Positions 9,305-17,910 of a stretch of 64,000 nt of DNA are shown here, one piece after another. The notes beneath the pieces are model-generated. The model was not told the origin of the DNA. It made no database searches and saw only the letters and a list, made by a program, of their open reading frames with translations. Every line of letters begins with the position of its first letter. The first letter of the stretch is position 1. Source of the DNA: Thermoplasmata archaeon (GTDB lineage: Archaea > Thermoplasmatota > Thermoplasmata > Methanomassiliicoccales > Methanomethylophilaceae); assembly GCA_015063235.1 (NCBI GenBank), contig SUSW01000022.1, forward strand, positions 96,000-159,999. Reading direction: 5' to 3'. The translations under genes and the position numbers were made by a program.

Positions 9305-9573
9305 TTCCTGTATCCTCTCGGAGGGAATGCAGGACAGGCGTCGATCTCATCATCATCGTATACCATGTCGATGGTGACTCTGGAGATATAGCGCGCAACG
9401 TATCTGGAAATGTAAAGAGTGTGTCCCCCGACCTCGATACGGATGTCACTCTCCTTAGGGCCCTTTACTGAAGTAGGCACAAGAGCAGGCCCGAGGCATG
9501 CCGTACAGACGCGGTAATCGCATCCTGCATCCTTGATGAGCTGTTCCACTTCAGGTTCGACCGTGATTTCCAT
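9298..9573 (-). CDS. small cysteine-containing protein, possibly HesB/IscA-like
   Basis: 91 aa. Cysteines occur as CDYRVCTAC near residue 18 and a single CPAF near the end; the middle (GHTLYISRYVARYI, then VTIDMVYDDD) is laid out like the HesB/IscA fold, in which C-terminal cysteines help carry an Fe-S cluster. I could not align it with confidence. It lies 48 bp after the TetR-like gene on the same strand. Confidence 0.5.
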   Translation of the reverse strand: MEITVEPEVEQLIKDAGCDYRVCTACLGPALVPTSVKGPKESDIRIEVGGHTLYISRYVARYISRVTIDMVYDDDEIDACPAFPPRGYRNQ

Positions 9574-9621
9574 AGATGGCCCATTATTGAATCCGTAGAT
9601 AAGTGTTTGGAGAAGTGGACC

Positions 9622-10119
9622 TCACAGCATGGTCACGAGGGCGGATGCCATCTTCTTCAAGGATGAGCAATCATCGATATCGCTGCCGTACGCATATATC
9701 ATCCCTCCGATGACCGCATTGGACAACGTCTCTAGTGCTAGCAGATCGTCTGAACCAGTGGCCTTCTTCAGTGTTTTCACCAGCTTGCTGCTCCACAGCT
9801 CGTTGAGCTTGGTATCCTTATCCACATCGATGAAGAAATCGAACCTGTCCGCATGTGCGTTCATGAACTCCATGCTCTTATCGATAAATATGCAGATATC
9901 AAATCCGTCCGTCATGAATCCTTCTACGGATTTGAACATGTCCCTGATGATATCGCGCTGCATCTGTGAATGAAGATCATCCAGATCATGATAGCACTGA
10001 TAGAATTCGCTCATGATTATGTCGATACGGTCGCACAATGCGGAAACCCTCATCTCACCTCCATTGACACAGAGGTCGATGTAGCCCTCCTGAATGCGTT
10101 CGTAGATATCGTCTGACAT
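9622..10119 (-). CDS. TetR-like transcriptional regulator
   Basis: The N-terminal ~55 residues follow the TetR pattern: a helix, then RVSALCDRIDIIMSEFYQCYHDLDDLHSQM, matching the recognition helix, aromatic pair and D-L turn of AcrR/TetR proteins. The rest (about 110 aa) is a helical ligand-binding-like domain with no recognisable signature. The gene lies 39 bp downstream of the helicase gene, so it may share that transcript. Target and ligand are unknown. Confidence 0.6.
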   Translation of the reverse strand: MSDDIYERIQEGYIDLCVNGGEMRVSALCDRIDIIMSEFYQCYHDLDDLHSQMQRDIIRDMFKSVEGFMTDGFDICIFIDKSMEFMNAHADRFDFFIDVDKDTKLNELWSSKLVKTLKKATGSDDLLALETLSNAVIGGMIYAYGSDIDDCSSLKKMASALVTML

Positions 10120-10158
10120 GAAGCATGCTAGAACCGAATATGTAGAAAACAGATTCGG

Positions 10159-12036
10159 TCAGTATTTGGAGTATCTGAAGAACTCCCTCTCCTTCGACGG
10201 GATGTCCTGACACAAATCCGCCGGGATCTCTTTCAATCCAGCAATCCTGCGGTCCATGATAACGGCGACACCCCTGTCGGTCTCGGACCTGATGAGCCTG
10301 CCTATCGACTGCCTCATCTTGCGGACTGTCGGGATCGTAGATGTGTATCTCATACCATCCCCGAACCTAATGTCGTAGTATCTCCTCATCGCCCTCATCC
10401 TGGCCGTTGGCTTCGGATAGGGTATCCCTATGATTATAGCCAGTTCCAGCGCCTTATCGGGAAAGTCCAGTCCTTCGCTGATCCTGCCTCCGGTGACACA
10501 GAAAAGCACCCCTCCGTCGGAATCCTTGAACCTGTTTAACATGGTCATGAGATCCGGTTGGGACATTCCTCTCTGCTCATAGCTCACTTCACGGTTCAGC
10601 CTGCGGACGAGCCCGTCATCTACCATCTTATCCATGAAGCTGTATGAAGGGAAAAACACAGCAGTATTCACCCTAACTGCGTTGACCGCATCGACAATAA
10701 GCTCCATAAGAGCGTTGTAGTTCTGCTCCACCTCCCTCTCCTCATACTTCATCGAAACCTTGTCAGTGTAGAGCGTAAGAAGATTCTCTTTAGGGAATAT
10801 ACCGTCCAGACAAAGCGTATCAACACGCTCCAAACCGAGTTCAGCAACATATGCATCCAAAGGCTGCAGTGTACCGGACATATGGATCGACGAGAAACAA
10901 TCATTGAGAGGTCCGGATGCCCCGGACGGATCCATGCAGTATGCCTGAAACATAGGATTATCCTTCTCTTTGACGATCAACCTTACGTAGTTGTCCTCAT
11001 CACCGTCTATCCACGTCCTGATGAATCTGGAAAAAGAATGGATATAGGATCTCGGGAGCTTGCGGCGTTCCTTCTTCTTCTCCATGATGCCGTCACCGAT
11101 CTCCTCCATGGACTTGCACATCCTGCTGATAGTGATCGAACTGACCCCTAAACGTGACATGAGCTCATCCTCCAGGTAATAAGGAGGGAGCATGCCGTCC
11201 TCATCGATGAGATACTCCTTCTCGGCCGCCGCCAGAATCTCCTTCATAACAGCCACCAGATCAGTAACTGTAATCCCTTCCTGGAGCTCGAAATCCCCAT
11301 GGTCCTTGGCCTCCTTCGCCGCCAGTTCCATAGCATAATCGCTGTATTCGAACGTCTGAACATCACGCAGGTAATCCGGAAGGTTGTGGGCCTCGTCCAC
11401 AATAAGTATCGTCCTAGAGAGAGGTACACCCATCCACTCCACAAAACGGTCCAGGACCATCGGTATGAAGACGAAAGGATACGGCACCGCAATGACATCC
11501 GCATAAGGGAGGATGAGCTTCATGAGCTCGTAAGGACAGACACCGACATCCTCGCACATCCTGGAGAACTCCTCCGAATCCGGGTGCTCGCGGCGGATCA
11601 ACTCCACCCATTCCTCGATGTTGACCGTGTCGATACTGGAGTAGAAACTGCAGTGGCATACGCCGTTGGACTTCCTCTTATACACGGAGCAGAGCTTCGA
11701 GATCTCCTCCGCATTGCCGGAAGCCAGATCCGGATCGTCCCTCATCATGGGGCAGGAAGCGGCCGAACGCCCCTGGACAGCGACGCAAAGCACTCCGTTG
11801 CCTATCGCGGCAGATTCTCTGATGACCTGCTTCTGCTGCGACTTCGTCCTTGTCAGATAGACGACCTTCATCTCATGGTCCTTGGCATATGACAAGGTGC
11901 CGCTGAGCGAGGTGACGGTCTTGCCGATACCAGTACCGGCCTCTATTACCGCACACCTACGGTCGCGTACCGTCCGGTCGATGAAGCTCACGAGCTCCTT
12001 CTGTCCCGGACGGTACTCGTAGGGAAAATAATCCAT
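10159..12036 (-). CDS. XPD/Rad3/DinG-family DNA helicase
   Basis: 5'-3' superfamily 2 DNA helicase for repair. RPGQKEL (Q-like motif), Walker A EAGTGIGKTVT near residue 33, DEAH box (LIVDEAHN), motif III-like HMSGTL, and motifs V/VI (ISEGLDFPDKAL, SIGRLIRSETDRG). Four cysteine positions between Walker A and the DEAH box (SCPMM; CSVY; CHC; CEDVGVCPY) correspond to the 4Fe-4S region of XPD. 625 aa, normal for the family. It follows the 130-aa gene by 4 nt in the serA operon. XPD versus DinG cannot be decided by eye. Confidence 0.92.
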   Translation of the reverse strand: MDYFPYEYRPGQKELVSFIDRTVRDRRCAVIEAGTGIGKTVTSLSGTLSYAKDHEMKVVYLTRTKSQQKQVIRESAAIGNGVLCVAVQGRSAASCPMMRDDPDLASGNAEEISKLCSVYKRKSNGVCHCSFYSSIDTVNIEEWVELIRREHPDSEEFSRMCEDVGVCPYELMKLILPYADVIAVPYPFVFIPMVLDRFVEWMGVPLSRTILIVDEAHNLPDYLRDVQTFEYSDYAMELAAKEAKDHGDFELQEGITVTDLVAVMKEILAAAEKEYLIDEDGMLPPYYLEDELMSRLGVSSITISRMCKSMEEIGDGIMEKKKERRKLPRSYIHSFSRFIRTWIDGDEDNYVRLIVKEKDNPMFQAYCMDPSGASGPLNDCFSSIHMSGTLQPLDAYVAELGLERVDTLCLDGIFPKENLLTLYTDKVSMKYEEREVEQNYNALMELIVDAVNAVRVNTAVFFPSYSFMDKMVDDGLVRRLNREVSYEQRGMSQPDLMTMLNRFKDSDGGVLFCVTGGRISEGLDFPDKALELAIIIGIPYPKPTARMRAMRRYYDIRFGDGMRYTSTIPTVRKMRQSIGRLIRSETDRGVAVIMDRRIAGLKEIPADLCQDIPSKEREFFRYSKY

Positions 12037-12040
12037 GGTT

Positions 12041-12433
12041 TTATGCGGCCTCGCCGCCTCTCTGCCAGATATCGTCAGGCAGATCCGAGTAGGAGAACTC
12101 GTCCTCGTTGCTGTCCGAGTCCCTTCTCTTCGAATTGACCATCAGGTCCGAGATCTTATCCCTCTTGAACAGCCAGTAGTGGATCCTCCACTCCCTTCCG
12201 TCATACAGGGTGGTCTCCTCCCTTTCGGTCGTGAGGATGCCTGCATCCTCCAGCATGTAGAATGCATCGCGATCCTCAGGTTCGAGAACGTTATCGATTA
12301 TCCTGTCCGAATAGCCGAAGAAGTTCAGCACATGGTGGGCAAGCTCGTAAGCCTGCTCCTCCACCATCGCGTGCGAATCGTCGATGCTGTTCTTGATGGC
12401 CTGTGTCAGGTCCTCGACTGTAACTATTCCCAT
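12041..12433 (-). CDS. conserved archaeal-type small protein of unknown function
   Basis: 130 aa, not recognised with confidence. The N-terminus is helical (VTVEDLTQAIKNSI), followed by a winged-helix-like stretch (FYMLEDAGILTTEREETTLYDGREWRIHYW) and an acidic tail. Four bases separate it from serA and four from the helicase, so it is firmly inside that operon. A DNA-binding role is possible from the helix-strand pattern only. Confidence 0.65.
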   Translation of the reverse strand: MGIVTVEDLTQAIKNSIDDSHAMVEEQAYELAHHVLNFFGYSDRIIDNVLEPEDRDAFYMLEDAGILTTEREETTLYDGREWRIHYWLFKRDKISDLMVNSKRRDSDSNEDEFSYSDLPDDIWQRGGEAA

Positions 12434-12437
12434 GCTA

Positions 12438-14021
12438 TCACTGCTCGATCTTGATGTACTTGATCTCTTCTGCCTCGGGGACCTTGGCCGCGATACCCTT
12501 CAGGACTTCCTCGGGTACATCCTGGTCGATGCTCAGGAACATTGTCGCTTTTCCGTTGGCCCTTCCGACCGCCATATGAGCGATGTTGATTCCTGCCTCT
12601 CCGATCGCGTTTCCGACTCCTCCGATGACTCCGGGCGTATCCTTGTACCTGAGGATGATCATCTTGTCGGCGATGGTGATCTCAGTGGAGTACTCGTCGA
12701 TGCTGAGGAGCCTGGGGGATCCGCCGATGACAGTTCCTCTGATGGAACGGGTAGTGCCATTGTAGGTGAACTTCATATCCACATAGCTGGCGTAATCCTT
12801 GGCCACTTCGTTGCTGGACTCGAAGATCTCGATTCCCTTGGACTTGGCTACCGGCAGCGCGTTGATCATGTTGGCAGAGCCGATGACTCCCTCGAGGTAT
12901 CCGATGACGGTGGTGACCGTGAGCATTTTGGTCTGCTTCTTGGCCAGGTTTCCGCAGTAGGAGATCTCCAGCTTGTTGAGGGGGTTGTTCCCTACGATCT
13001 GCTGGATCATCGAACCCATCCTCTTCACAAGAGGCAGGTAAGGCTGAGTCTCATCGTCCAGAGTTCCGCGGGGTGCGTTGATGGCATTGGAGATGATTCC
13101 ATCCTTAAGGAACATCACCGCATGCTCGGCTACCTCGATGGCGACCCTCTCCTGTGCCTCGACTGTAGAGGCTCCGAGGTGGGGTGTCGTGACGAGATTG
13201 TCCAGCTCCAGGAGCTTCTTCTCATCGTCGGAGAGAGGCTCGTTGCACCATACATCGAATGCGGCTCCTGCGATGATCTTCTCCTTCAGCGCTGTGTAGA
13301 GGTCCTCCTCGTTGACGATTCCTCCGCGGGCGACGTTGGCGATCCTCGCGTTGGGTTTCATCATCTTGAACTGGGGCAGAGAGATCATGTTCCTGGTCTC
13401 AGGCAGGAGCGGTGTGTGGATTGTCATGAAGTCGGCTGTCTTGATGACCTCTTCGAGGGTGGTGAGCCTGACTCCGAGTGAATCGGCCACTTCCTTGGGA
13501 AGGAAGGGATCGTATCCGATCATGGTCATATTGAACGCCTTCATACGTTTGGCGACCTCTCCTCCGACACGTCCGACACCTATGATTCCCAGGATCTTTC
13601 CGTTGAGCTCCACTCCGGTGTACTTGGACCTCTTCCACTCGCCCTTGTGCATGGACTCGTGTGCGAAGGGGATGTTTCTTGCCACTGCGAGAAGCATGGC
13701 GCATGAATGCTCGGCTGCCGACAGTATGTTGGCTGAAGGAGTGTTCATCACAAGGATTCCTTTGGATGTCGCATAGGGGATGTCGATGTTGTCGACACCG
13801 ACTCCCGCACGTCCGATGACACGGAGCTTGACTCCTGCGTCGATGACCTTCTGCGTCACCTTGGTCCCTGACCTGATGATGAGGGCGTCGTAATCTCCAA
13901 TCTTAGCACAAAGCTCATCCTCTGTGAGTCCGGATACCTCGTCGACGGGGAAACCGGAGTTCCTGAGGATAGCAAGACCCTCTGCATCGAGGGGGTCGGA
14001 TACCAGAATCTTCGTTGTCAT
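12438..14021 (-). CDS. serA: D-3-phosphoglycerate dehydrogenase SerA (long form with ACT domain)
   Basis: First step of serine synthesis: 3-phosphoglycerate to 3-phosphohydroxypyruvate with NAD. Substrate domain with RSGTKVT, Rossmann motif GIIGVGRVGGEVAKR near residue 145, catalytic Arg/Glu/His region (NVARGGIVNEEDL; TPHLGAST), the ASB-type intervening domain, and a C-terminal ACT domain (LRYKDTPGVIGGVGNAIGEAGINI) for feedback control. I prefer the ATG at 14021 because GGAGGA lies 6 nt before it; the upstream ATG at 14027 overlaps the preceding stop and is too close to that site. Confidence 0.96.
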   Translation of the reverse strand: MTTKILVSDPLDAEGLAILRNSGFPVDEVSGLTEDELCAKIGDYDALIIRSGTKVTQKVIDAGVKLRVIGRAGVGVDNIDIPYATSKGILVMNTPSANILSAAEHSCAMLLAVARNIPFAHESMHKGEWKRSKYTGVELNGKILGIIGVGRVGGEVAKRMKAFNMTMIGYDPFLPKEVADSLGVRLTTLEEVIKTADFMTIHTPLLPETRNMISLPQFKMMKPNARIANVARGGIVNEEDLYTALKEKIIAGAAFDVWCNEPLSDDEKKLLELDNLVTTPHLGASTVEAQERVAIEVAEHAVMFLKDGIISNAINAPRGTLDDETQPYLPLVKRMGSMIQQIVGNNPLNKLEISYCGNLAKKQTKMLTVTTVIGYLEGVIGSANMINALPVAKSKGIEIFESSNEVAKDYASYVDMKFTYNGTTRSIRGTVIGGSPRLLSIDEYSTEITIADKMIILRYKDTPGVIGGVGNAIGEAGINIAHMAVGRANGKATMFLSIDQDVPEEVLKGIAAKVPEAEEIKYIKIEQ

Positions 14022-14023
14022 CT

Positions 14024-15088
14024 TCATTCCTCCAGAATCTCATCCATTACGGACAGGAGCTGCTTCATCATCTCTGGTGTCGTGTCTCCCATGTGTCCGA
14101 TCCTGAATGTCTTCTCTTTGACATCGCCGTAGCCGTTGGAGATCTCGTATCCCTTGGCCTTCAGCTTTGAATTGAAAGCATCGAAGTCCATATCTCCCTT
14201 GTTGAGGACACCGATGGAGTTTGACTGGTATCCTTCCTCGGGGAAGACTCCGTTGAGTTTCTTATTGGCCCAGTTCCTGAGCATGTCTGCCATCTCCTGG
14301 TGCCTTCTGTATCTTGTCTGCATCCCCTCCGCCAGTGCCTTGTCCAGCTGGTAGTCCAGTGCGTACATGAGGGATACGGGGGGCGTGGTCAATGCATAGT
14401 CGACATCGGCCTGCTTCTTGATCTTCAGTAAATCGCCGTAGAATCCGCGGTTGGGGACCGTCTTGGCCTTGTCCAGGAGCCTCTCGGAGCATAGCATGAT
14501 GGCAAGTCCCGGGGGAAGGGCAAGCGCCTTCTGGGTTCCGAAGACGAGGGAATCTGGGTCCAGATCGGGGATCTTGAGATCCATGGCGAATGCCGATGTA
14601 ACCGCATCGACCATGACGAGGGAGTCGGGGTTCTGAGCCCTTGCTTCCTTTGCGATAGCGGTGGAATCGCTGAATACTCCTGTTGATGACTCGTTGCTCA
14701 CCCAGTGGACGGCCTCGATATCCTTCGTGACCTTTCCGGCGATGTGTTCAGGCTTTATCGCCTTGCCCCAGGGCACCTCTACCTTGGTCACGTTCTTACC
14801 GTTGAGCTCTCCAAGCTCAATGGACCTGTTTCCGAAGGAACCATTGGTAATTCCAAGACTGTTGTTGGCCACTCCGTTCCTGATTGCGGCTTCGAGCATG
14901 ACTGTGGCCGATCCCCCTACAAGGAAGACATCCATATCCGTGTTGAGCGCTTTCTGTATCTTCTCCACGATTCCCGCGTGGAGCTCCTTGTACTCCTTAC
15001 AGCGGTGTGTAATCATGGGTTTAGTCATAGCCTGGAGTGTTGCGGTCTCTACGTGTACGGGACCGACTGTAAACAACGTTCTACTCAA
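14024..15088 (-). CDS. class V aminotransferase (serine-glyoxylate/alanine-glyoxylate type)
   Basis: PLP-dependent aminotransferase of the alanine-glyoxylate/serine-pyruvate family. It starts with the typical TVGPVHV; the PLP lysine is in FGTQKALALPPG near residue 190; VDAVTSAFAMDL carries the cofactor-binding Asp. It sits directly upstream of serA (2-nt gap), so the likely job is amination of phosphohydroxypyruvate in serine synthesis, as class V enzymes do in some archaea that lack a classical SerC. The alternative is glyoxylate transamination. First gene of a minus-strand operon that runs into the helicase. Confidence 0.9.
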   Translation of the reverse strand: MSRTLFTVGPVHVETATLQAMTKPMITHRCKEYKELHAGIVEKIQKALNTDMDVFLVGGSATVMLEAAIRNGVANNSLGITNGSFGNRSIELGELNGKNVTKVEVPWGKAIKPEHIAGKVTKDIEAVHWVSNESSTGVFSDSTAIAKEARAQNPDSLVMVDAVTSAFAMDLKIPDLDPDSLVFGTQKALALPPGLAIMLCSERLLDKAKTVPNRGFYGDLLKIKKQADVDYALTTPPVSLMYALDYQLDKALAEGMQTRYRRHQEMADMLRNWANKKLNGVFPEEGYQSNSIGVLNKGDMDFDAFNSKLKAKGYEISNGYGDVKEKTFRIGHMGDTTPEMMKQLLSVMDEILEE

Positions 15089-15219
15089 GATTAATCCCTC
15101 GGTCGTCTAAGCGACATTGACTGTGTAACCTAAACGTCCTATAAAACATAGATGCACGCACGCGCACGACAGTACGCATAGCTTCCGCTGACTATTGCTT
15201 CTGCACGGAAAAAAGAAGC

Positions 15220-16374
15220 TCAGAGCGTGGACAGGGTCTTCTTGATCCTGGCGATTCCTTCTTGGATCTGTTCCTCGGAGGTGGCGTATGAAATCCTGAA
15301 GAATCCCTCTCCGCAGGGTCCGAAGGCTGTTCCGGGGGTGACCGCCACATGCCCTTCTCTGAGGAGGATCTCGGCGATCTTGGCCGAAGGTATGTCCTTG
15401 TTGTATTTGGGGAAGAGGTAGAATGCACCGTTGGGCGTGTTGCACTCCATACCAGGGATCTCCCTGATAAGATCAAGTGCCAGATCCCTTCTCTTCCTAA
15501 ATGCCCTGACCATCTCGAGCTTGGAATCCTGAGGTCCGTTCAAGGCCTCCACGGCAGCCTTCTGGGCGAATGATGTACAGCATGAGATGGAATGGGACTG
15601 GAGCTTGTTGATGTTCTTGATATCCTCTTCTGGTGCGATAGCCCATCCTATCCTCCATCCCGTCATAGCGAACGTCTTGGATAGTCCAGAGATTAAGATG
15701 GTGTTCTCGAACATTCCGGGGAAGGATGCCATGGAGGTGTGCTTCCCTTCATAGACGATTGCACTGTAAATCTCATCTGACATGACCTTGATGCTGTGGG
15801 CCATGGCAATGTCAGCAATCTGCTTAAGCTTATCAGCGGGTATGACACACCCGGTAGGATTGGTCGGGGTGTTCAAGATTATCATCTTCGTCCTGGGGGT
15901 GATGGCGGCCTCGATCAGAGCTGGATCCACTACGAAGTTATCCTCGAACTTGGTAGGTATGTATACGGGAACTCCGCCTGCGAGACGGACACACGCCTCA
16001 TACGAAACCCACGATGGATCGGGAAGGATAACCTCGTCTCCGGGATCGATATATGCCAGACAGGTCATGAAAATGGCTTGTTTCGTTGGGGTAACCAGGA
16101 CGTTCTTGGCCTCACATGGAACGTTATCGTTCTTCTTTGTGTAATCAGCGATGGCTTTTCTGAGCTCGGGGATACCGGTCGATGGCGTGTAATGGGTAAA
16201 TCCCTGCTGCAGTGAATCACAGGCTGCGTCAATTATATTGGAAGGCGTGGTGAAATCGGGCTCACCCATGGAGAAAGACACAATGTCAATCCCCTCGGCC
16301 TTCATCTGACTTACAAGATTCGAAATCGCTATAGTCCCTGATGCGGGAATGGTCTGCAACCTCTGTGATACCAT
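15220..16374 (-). CDS. class I/II aminotransferase (aspartate aminotransferase-like)
   Basis: PLP enzyme of the AspC/AAT-1gamma group. Seen: FSMGEPDFTTP, THYTPSTGIPELR, NTPTNPTGCV, SDEIYSAIVYE, and the PLP lysine in SGLSKTFAMTGWRIG. I trimmed the start from 16428 to 16374 (MVSQRLQTIPASGT) because the family begins there, AGGGG lies just upstream, and the TATA-like TTATTATAAT lies within the longer reading. Substrate specificity (aspartate, aromatic or other) cannot be told from motifs. Confidence 0.92.
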   Translation of the reverse strand: MVSQRLQTIPASGTIAISNLVSQMKAEGIDIVSFSMGEPDFTTPSNIIDAACDSLQQGFTHYTPSTGIPELRKAIADYTKKNDNVPCEAKNVLVTPTKQAIFMTCLAYIDPGDEVILPDPSWVSYEACVRLAGGVPVYIPTKFEDNFVVDPALIEAAITPRTKMIILNTPTNPTGCVIPADKLKQIADIAMAHSIKVMSDEIYSAIVYEGKHTSMASFPGMFENTILISGLSKTFAMTGWRIGWAIAPEEDIKNINKLQSHSISCCTSFAQKAAVEALNGPQDSKLEMVRAFRKRRDLALDLIREIPGMECNTPNGAFYLFPKYNKDIPSAKIAEILLREGHVAVTPGTAFGPCGEGFFRISYATSEEQIQEGIARIKKTLSTL

Positions 16375-16466
16375 CGTATACCCCTGGTTAGAGCGCGCAT
16401 CTACGCCCACCATTATAATAATAACCAAAGACGGACGAACTTTACAGACCGCTATACGGTTCGCGA

Positions 16467-17540
16467 TCAGGACACTATCTCTTTCAGAGTTCCAGTTTCC
16501 GCGGCTTCCTTGATGTGCATGGCCATCCTCGCTCCGGTACTCATTCCTGGATATATCAGGTCCGCATAGGGGGATCCGGAGATGAACGGATTGGTTCCCG
16601 CGACGATCCTTGTGGAAATCTCGAAGGCCTTGAACTGCAGCTTATCATTCACAACGGTCTCCAGGCAGAACGGCCCCCACATGCCTCCGAATAGCTCGTA
16701 GGACTTGTCCACCACCTTTTCCGCCATGTCGAACGCTTTCGGAAGGAGGGATTCCCTCAAAACGACGGGGGTGTTACCGGTCACAACGAATGAAGGATAC
16801 ATCCCCACTTTCTTCAAATCGTCGATATTTCCAAGCTTATACAGTTCATCGATGTTGGATTCATCCCTACGGTCCATTGACAGGAGCTCGAGGGATCCTC
16901 CCTGAGAACATTTGTATCCGTCCTTCTTGAACGGGTCGTAGAAAAAGTGCATGTAGTACCTTGTTCCGAGACAGTACTCCTGAATGTTATAGGACTCGTC
17001 AGGGTCCACAGCCATCTTAAATCCGTTGTAATCCATGGCTATGAAATAACCCTTACCGCCCTTGGCCCCGTTGTATTTGACCATGACGGGCCTGTCAATG
17101 CTTTTGGGATCGGTAATGATCTCGGGCATGGACACGCCAGCTCCGGAGATCCATTCCCTCTGCTTCTCCCTGCTGGACTCCCAATTCAGGACCTCCCTGT
17201 TGCCGTATGAGGGCACTGGATAGTCTGAGAACCTCTCCGAACCCATGTACTCCACAAAGGATCCGTGGGGGATGATGATGGCATTCTTGTCATACAGCTC
17301 GTCGACGCGTGACTCCATATCATCGAAATCCTTGTACTTGATGATCTCGTCTGGCTTTCCCAAAGGGAATGCGTCGTAGTACTTCGTGCTGTGGGATATG
17401 GTCAGACCCAAGGTCTTGAAACCGAGCTTCCTCGCACCGTGGAAAATCTGCAGTGAGGAATGTGAGCAGAGTGTTGCGATGGTTATGTCCTTGGGATCGT
17501 ATTCGTCCAGGATTGCGTCGATCTTGCCTTTAGGTACCAT
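16467..17540 (-). CDS. purP: FAICAR synthetase PurP (formate-dependent)
   Basis: Archaeal ATP- and formate-dependent formylation of AICAR to FAICAR, an ATP-grasp enzyme. Recognised by IATLCSHSSLQIFHGAR at the N-terminus, HGSFVEYMG, KYNGAKGGKGYF (ATP-binding loop), EYCLGTRYYMHFFY, and GGMWGPFCLET. 357 aa is normal. Own promoter (TTTATATTG about 35 bp before the start). The window also carries full PurH, whose transformylase half makes the same product with a folate donor. Confidence 0.95.
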   Translation of the reverse strand: MVPKGKIDAILDEYDPKDITIATLCSHSSLQIFHGARKLGFKTLGLTISHSTKYYDAFPLGKPDEIIKYKDFDDMESRVDELYDKNAIIIPHGSFVEYMGSERFSDYPVPSYGNREVLNWESSREKQREWISGAGVSMPEIITDPKSIDRPVMVKYNGAKGGKGYFIAMDYNGFKMAVDPDESYNIQEYCLGTRYYMHFFYDPFKKDGYKCSQGGSLELLSMDRRDESNIDELYKLGNIDDLKKVGMYPSFVVTGNTPVVLRESLLPKAFDMAEKVVDKSYELFGGMWGPFCLETVVNDKLQFKAFEISTRIVAGTNPFISGSPYADLIYPGMSTGARMAMHIKEAAETGTLKEIVS

Positions 17541-17787
17541 TGACCGTTGATATCATTGTGCAATATAAAGAAAGCGGGTGCTGGATGAGTTCGCAGTGTT
17601 CATAGAACCGCTCATCTCCGTGTGTCGGAATTGTTCGATTAACTGCAGCGGTCACCTTTAAGAACACAGCAGGAATCGATCGGGATATCGGTCGGGAAGG
17701 AGCTTAGGAACACAGGAAAGGATGTAATCCGACTGTCGTCTGTGATTGATCAATACTTAGCAGCCGGTGTGAAAAACGCTGCACTTT

Positions 17788-17863
17788 CATTGACAAAAAT
17801 CAATGTCTGGCTATGTGAATAGTCAATGTCTACTTTCACTGACCCCCCTCAAACGCTTTTATA
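17788..17863 (+). promoter_or_regulatory. RPA promoter with repeated TCAATGTCT elements
   Basis: TATA-like CTTTTATA at 17856-17863 is about 50 bp before the RPA start. Upstream lie CATTGA-N6-TCAATG (17788-17805) and two direct copies of TCAATGTCT (17800-17808, 17823-17831), spaced 23 bp (about two helical turns). This arrangement suggests a regulator bound just upstream of TBP/TFB. Confidence 0.45.
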
Positions 17864-17910
17864 CGTCATCATCAATAAGAAAAATACCTCCGGAAGGAGG
17901 GGTCGATAAT

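Noticed and set aside
12384-13481. 365-aa plus-strand ORF
   Set aside because: Antisense to serA, whose family motifs are unmistakable; the plus-strand product has no motif.
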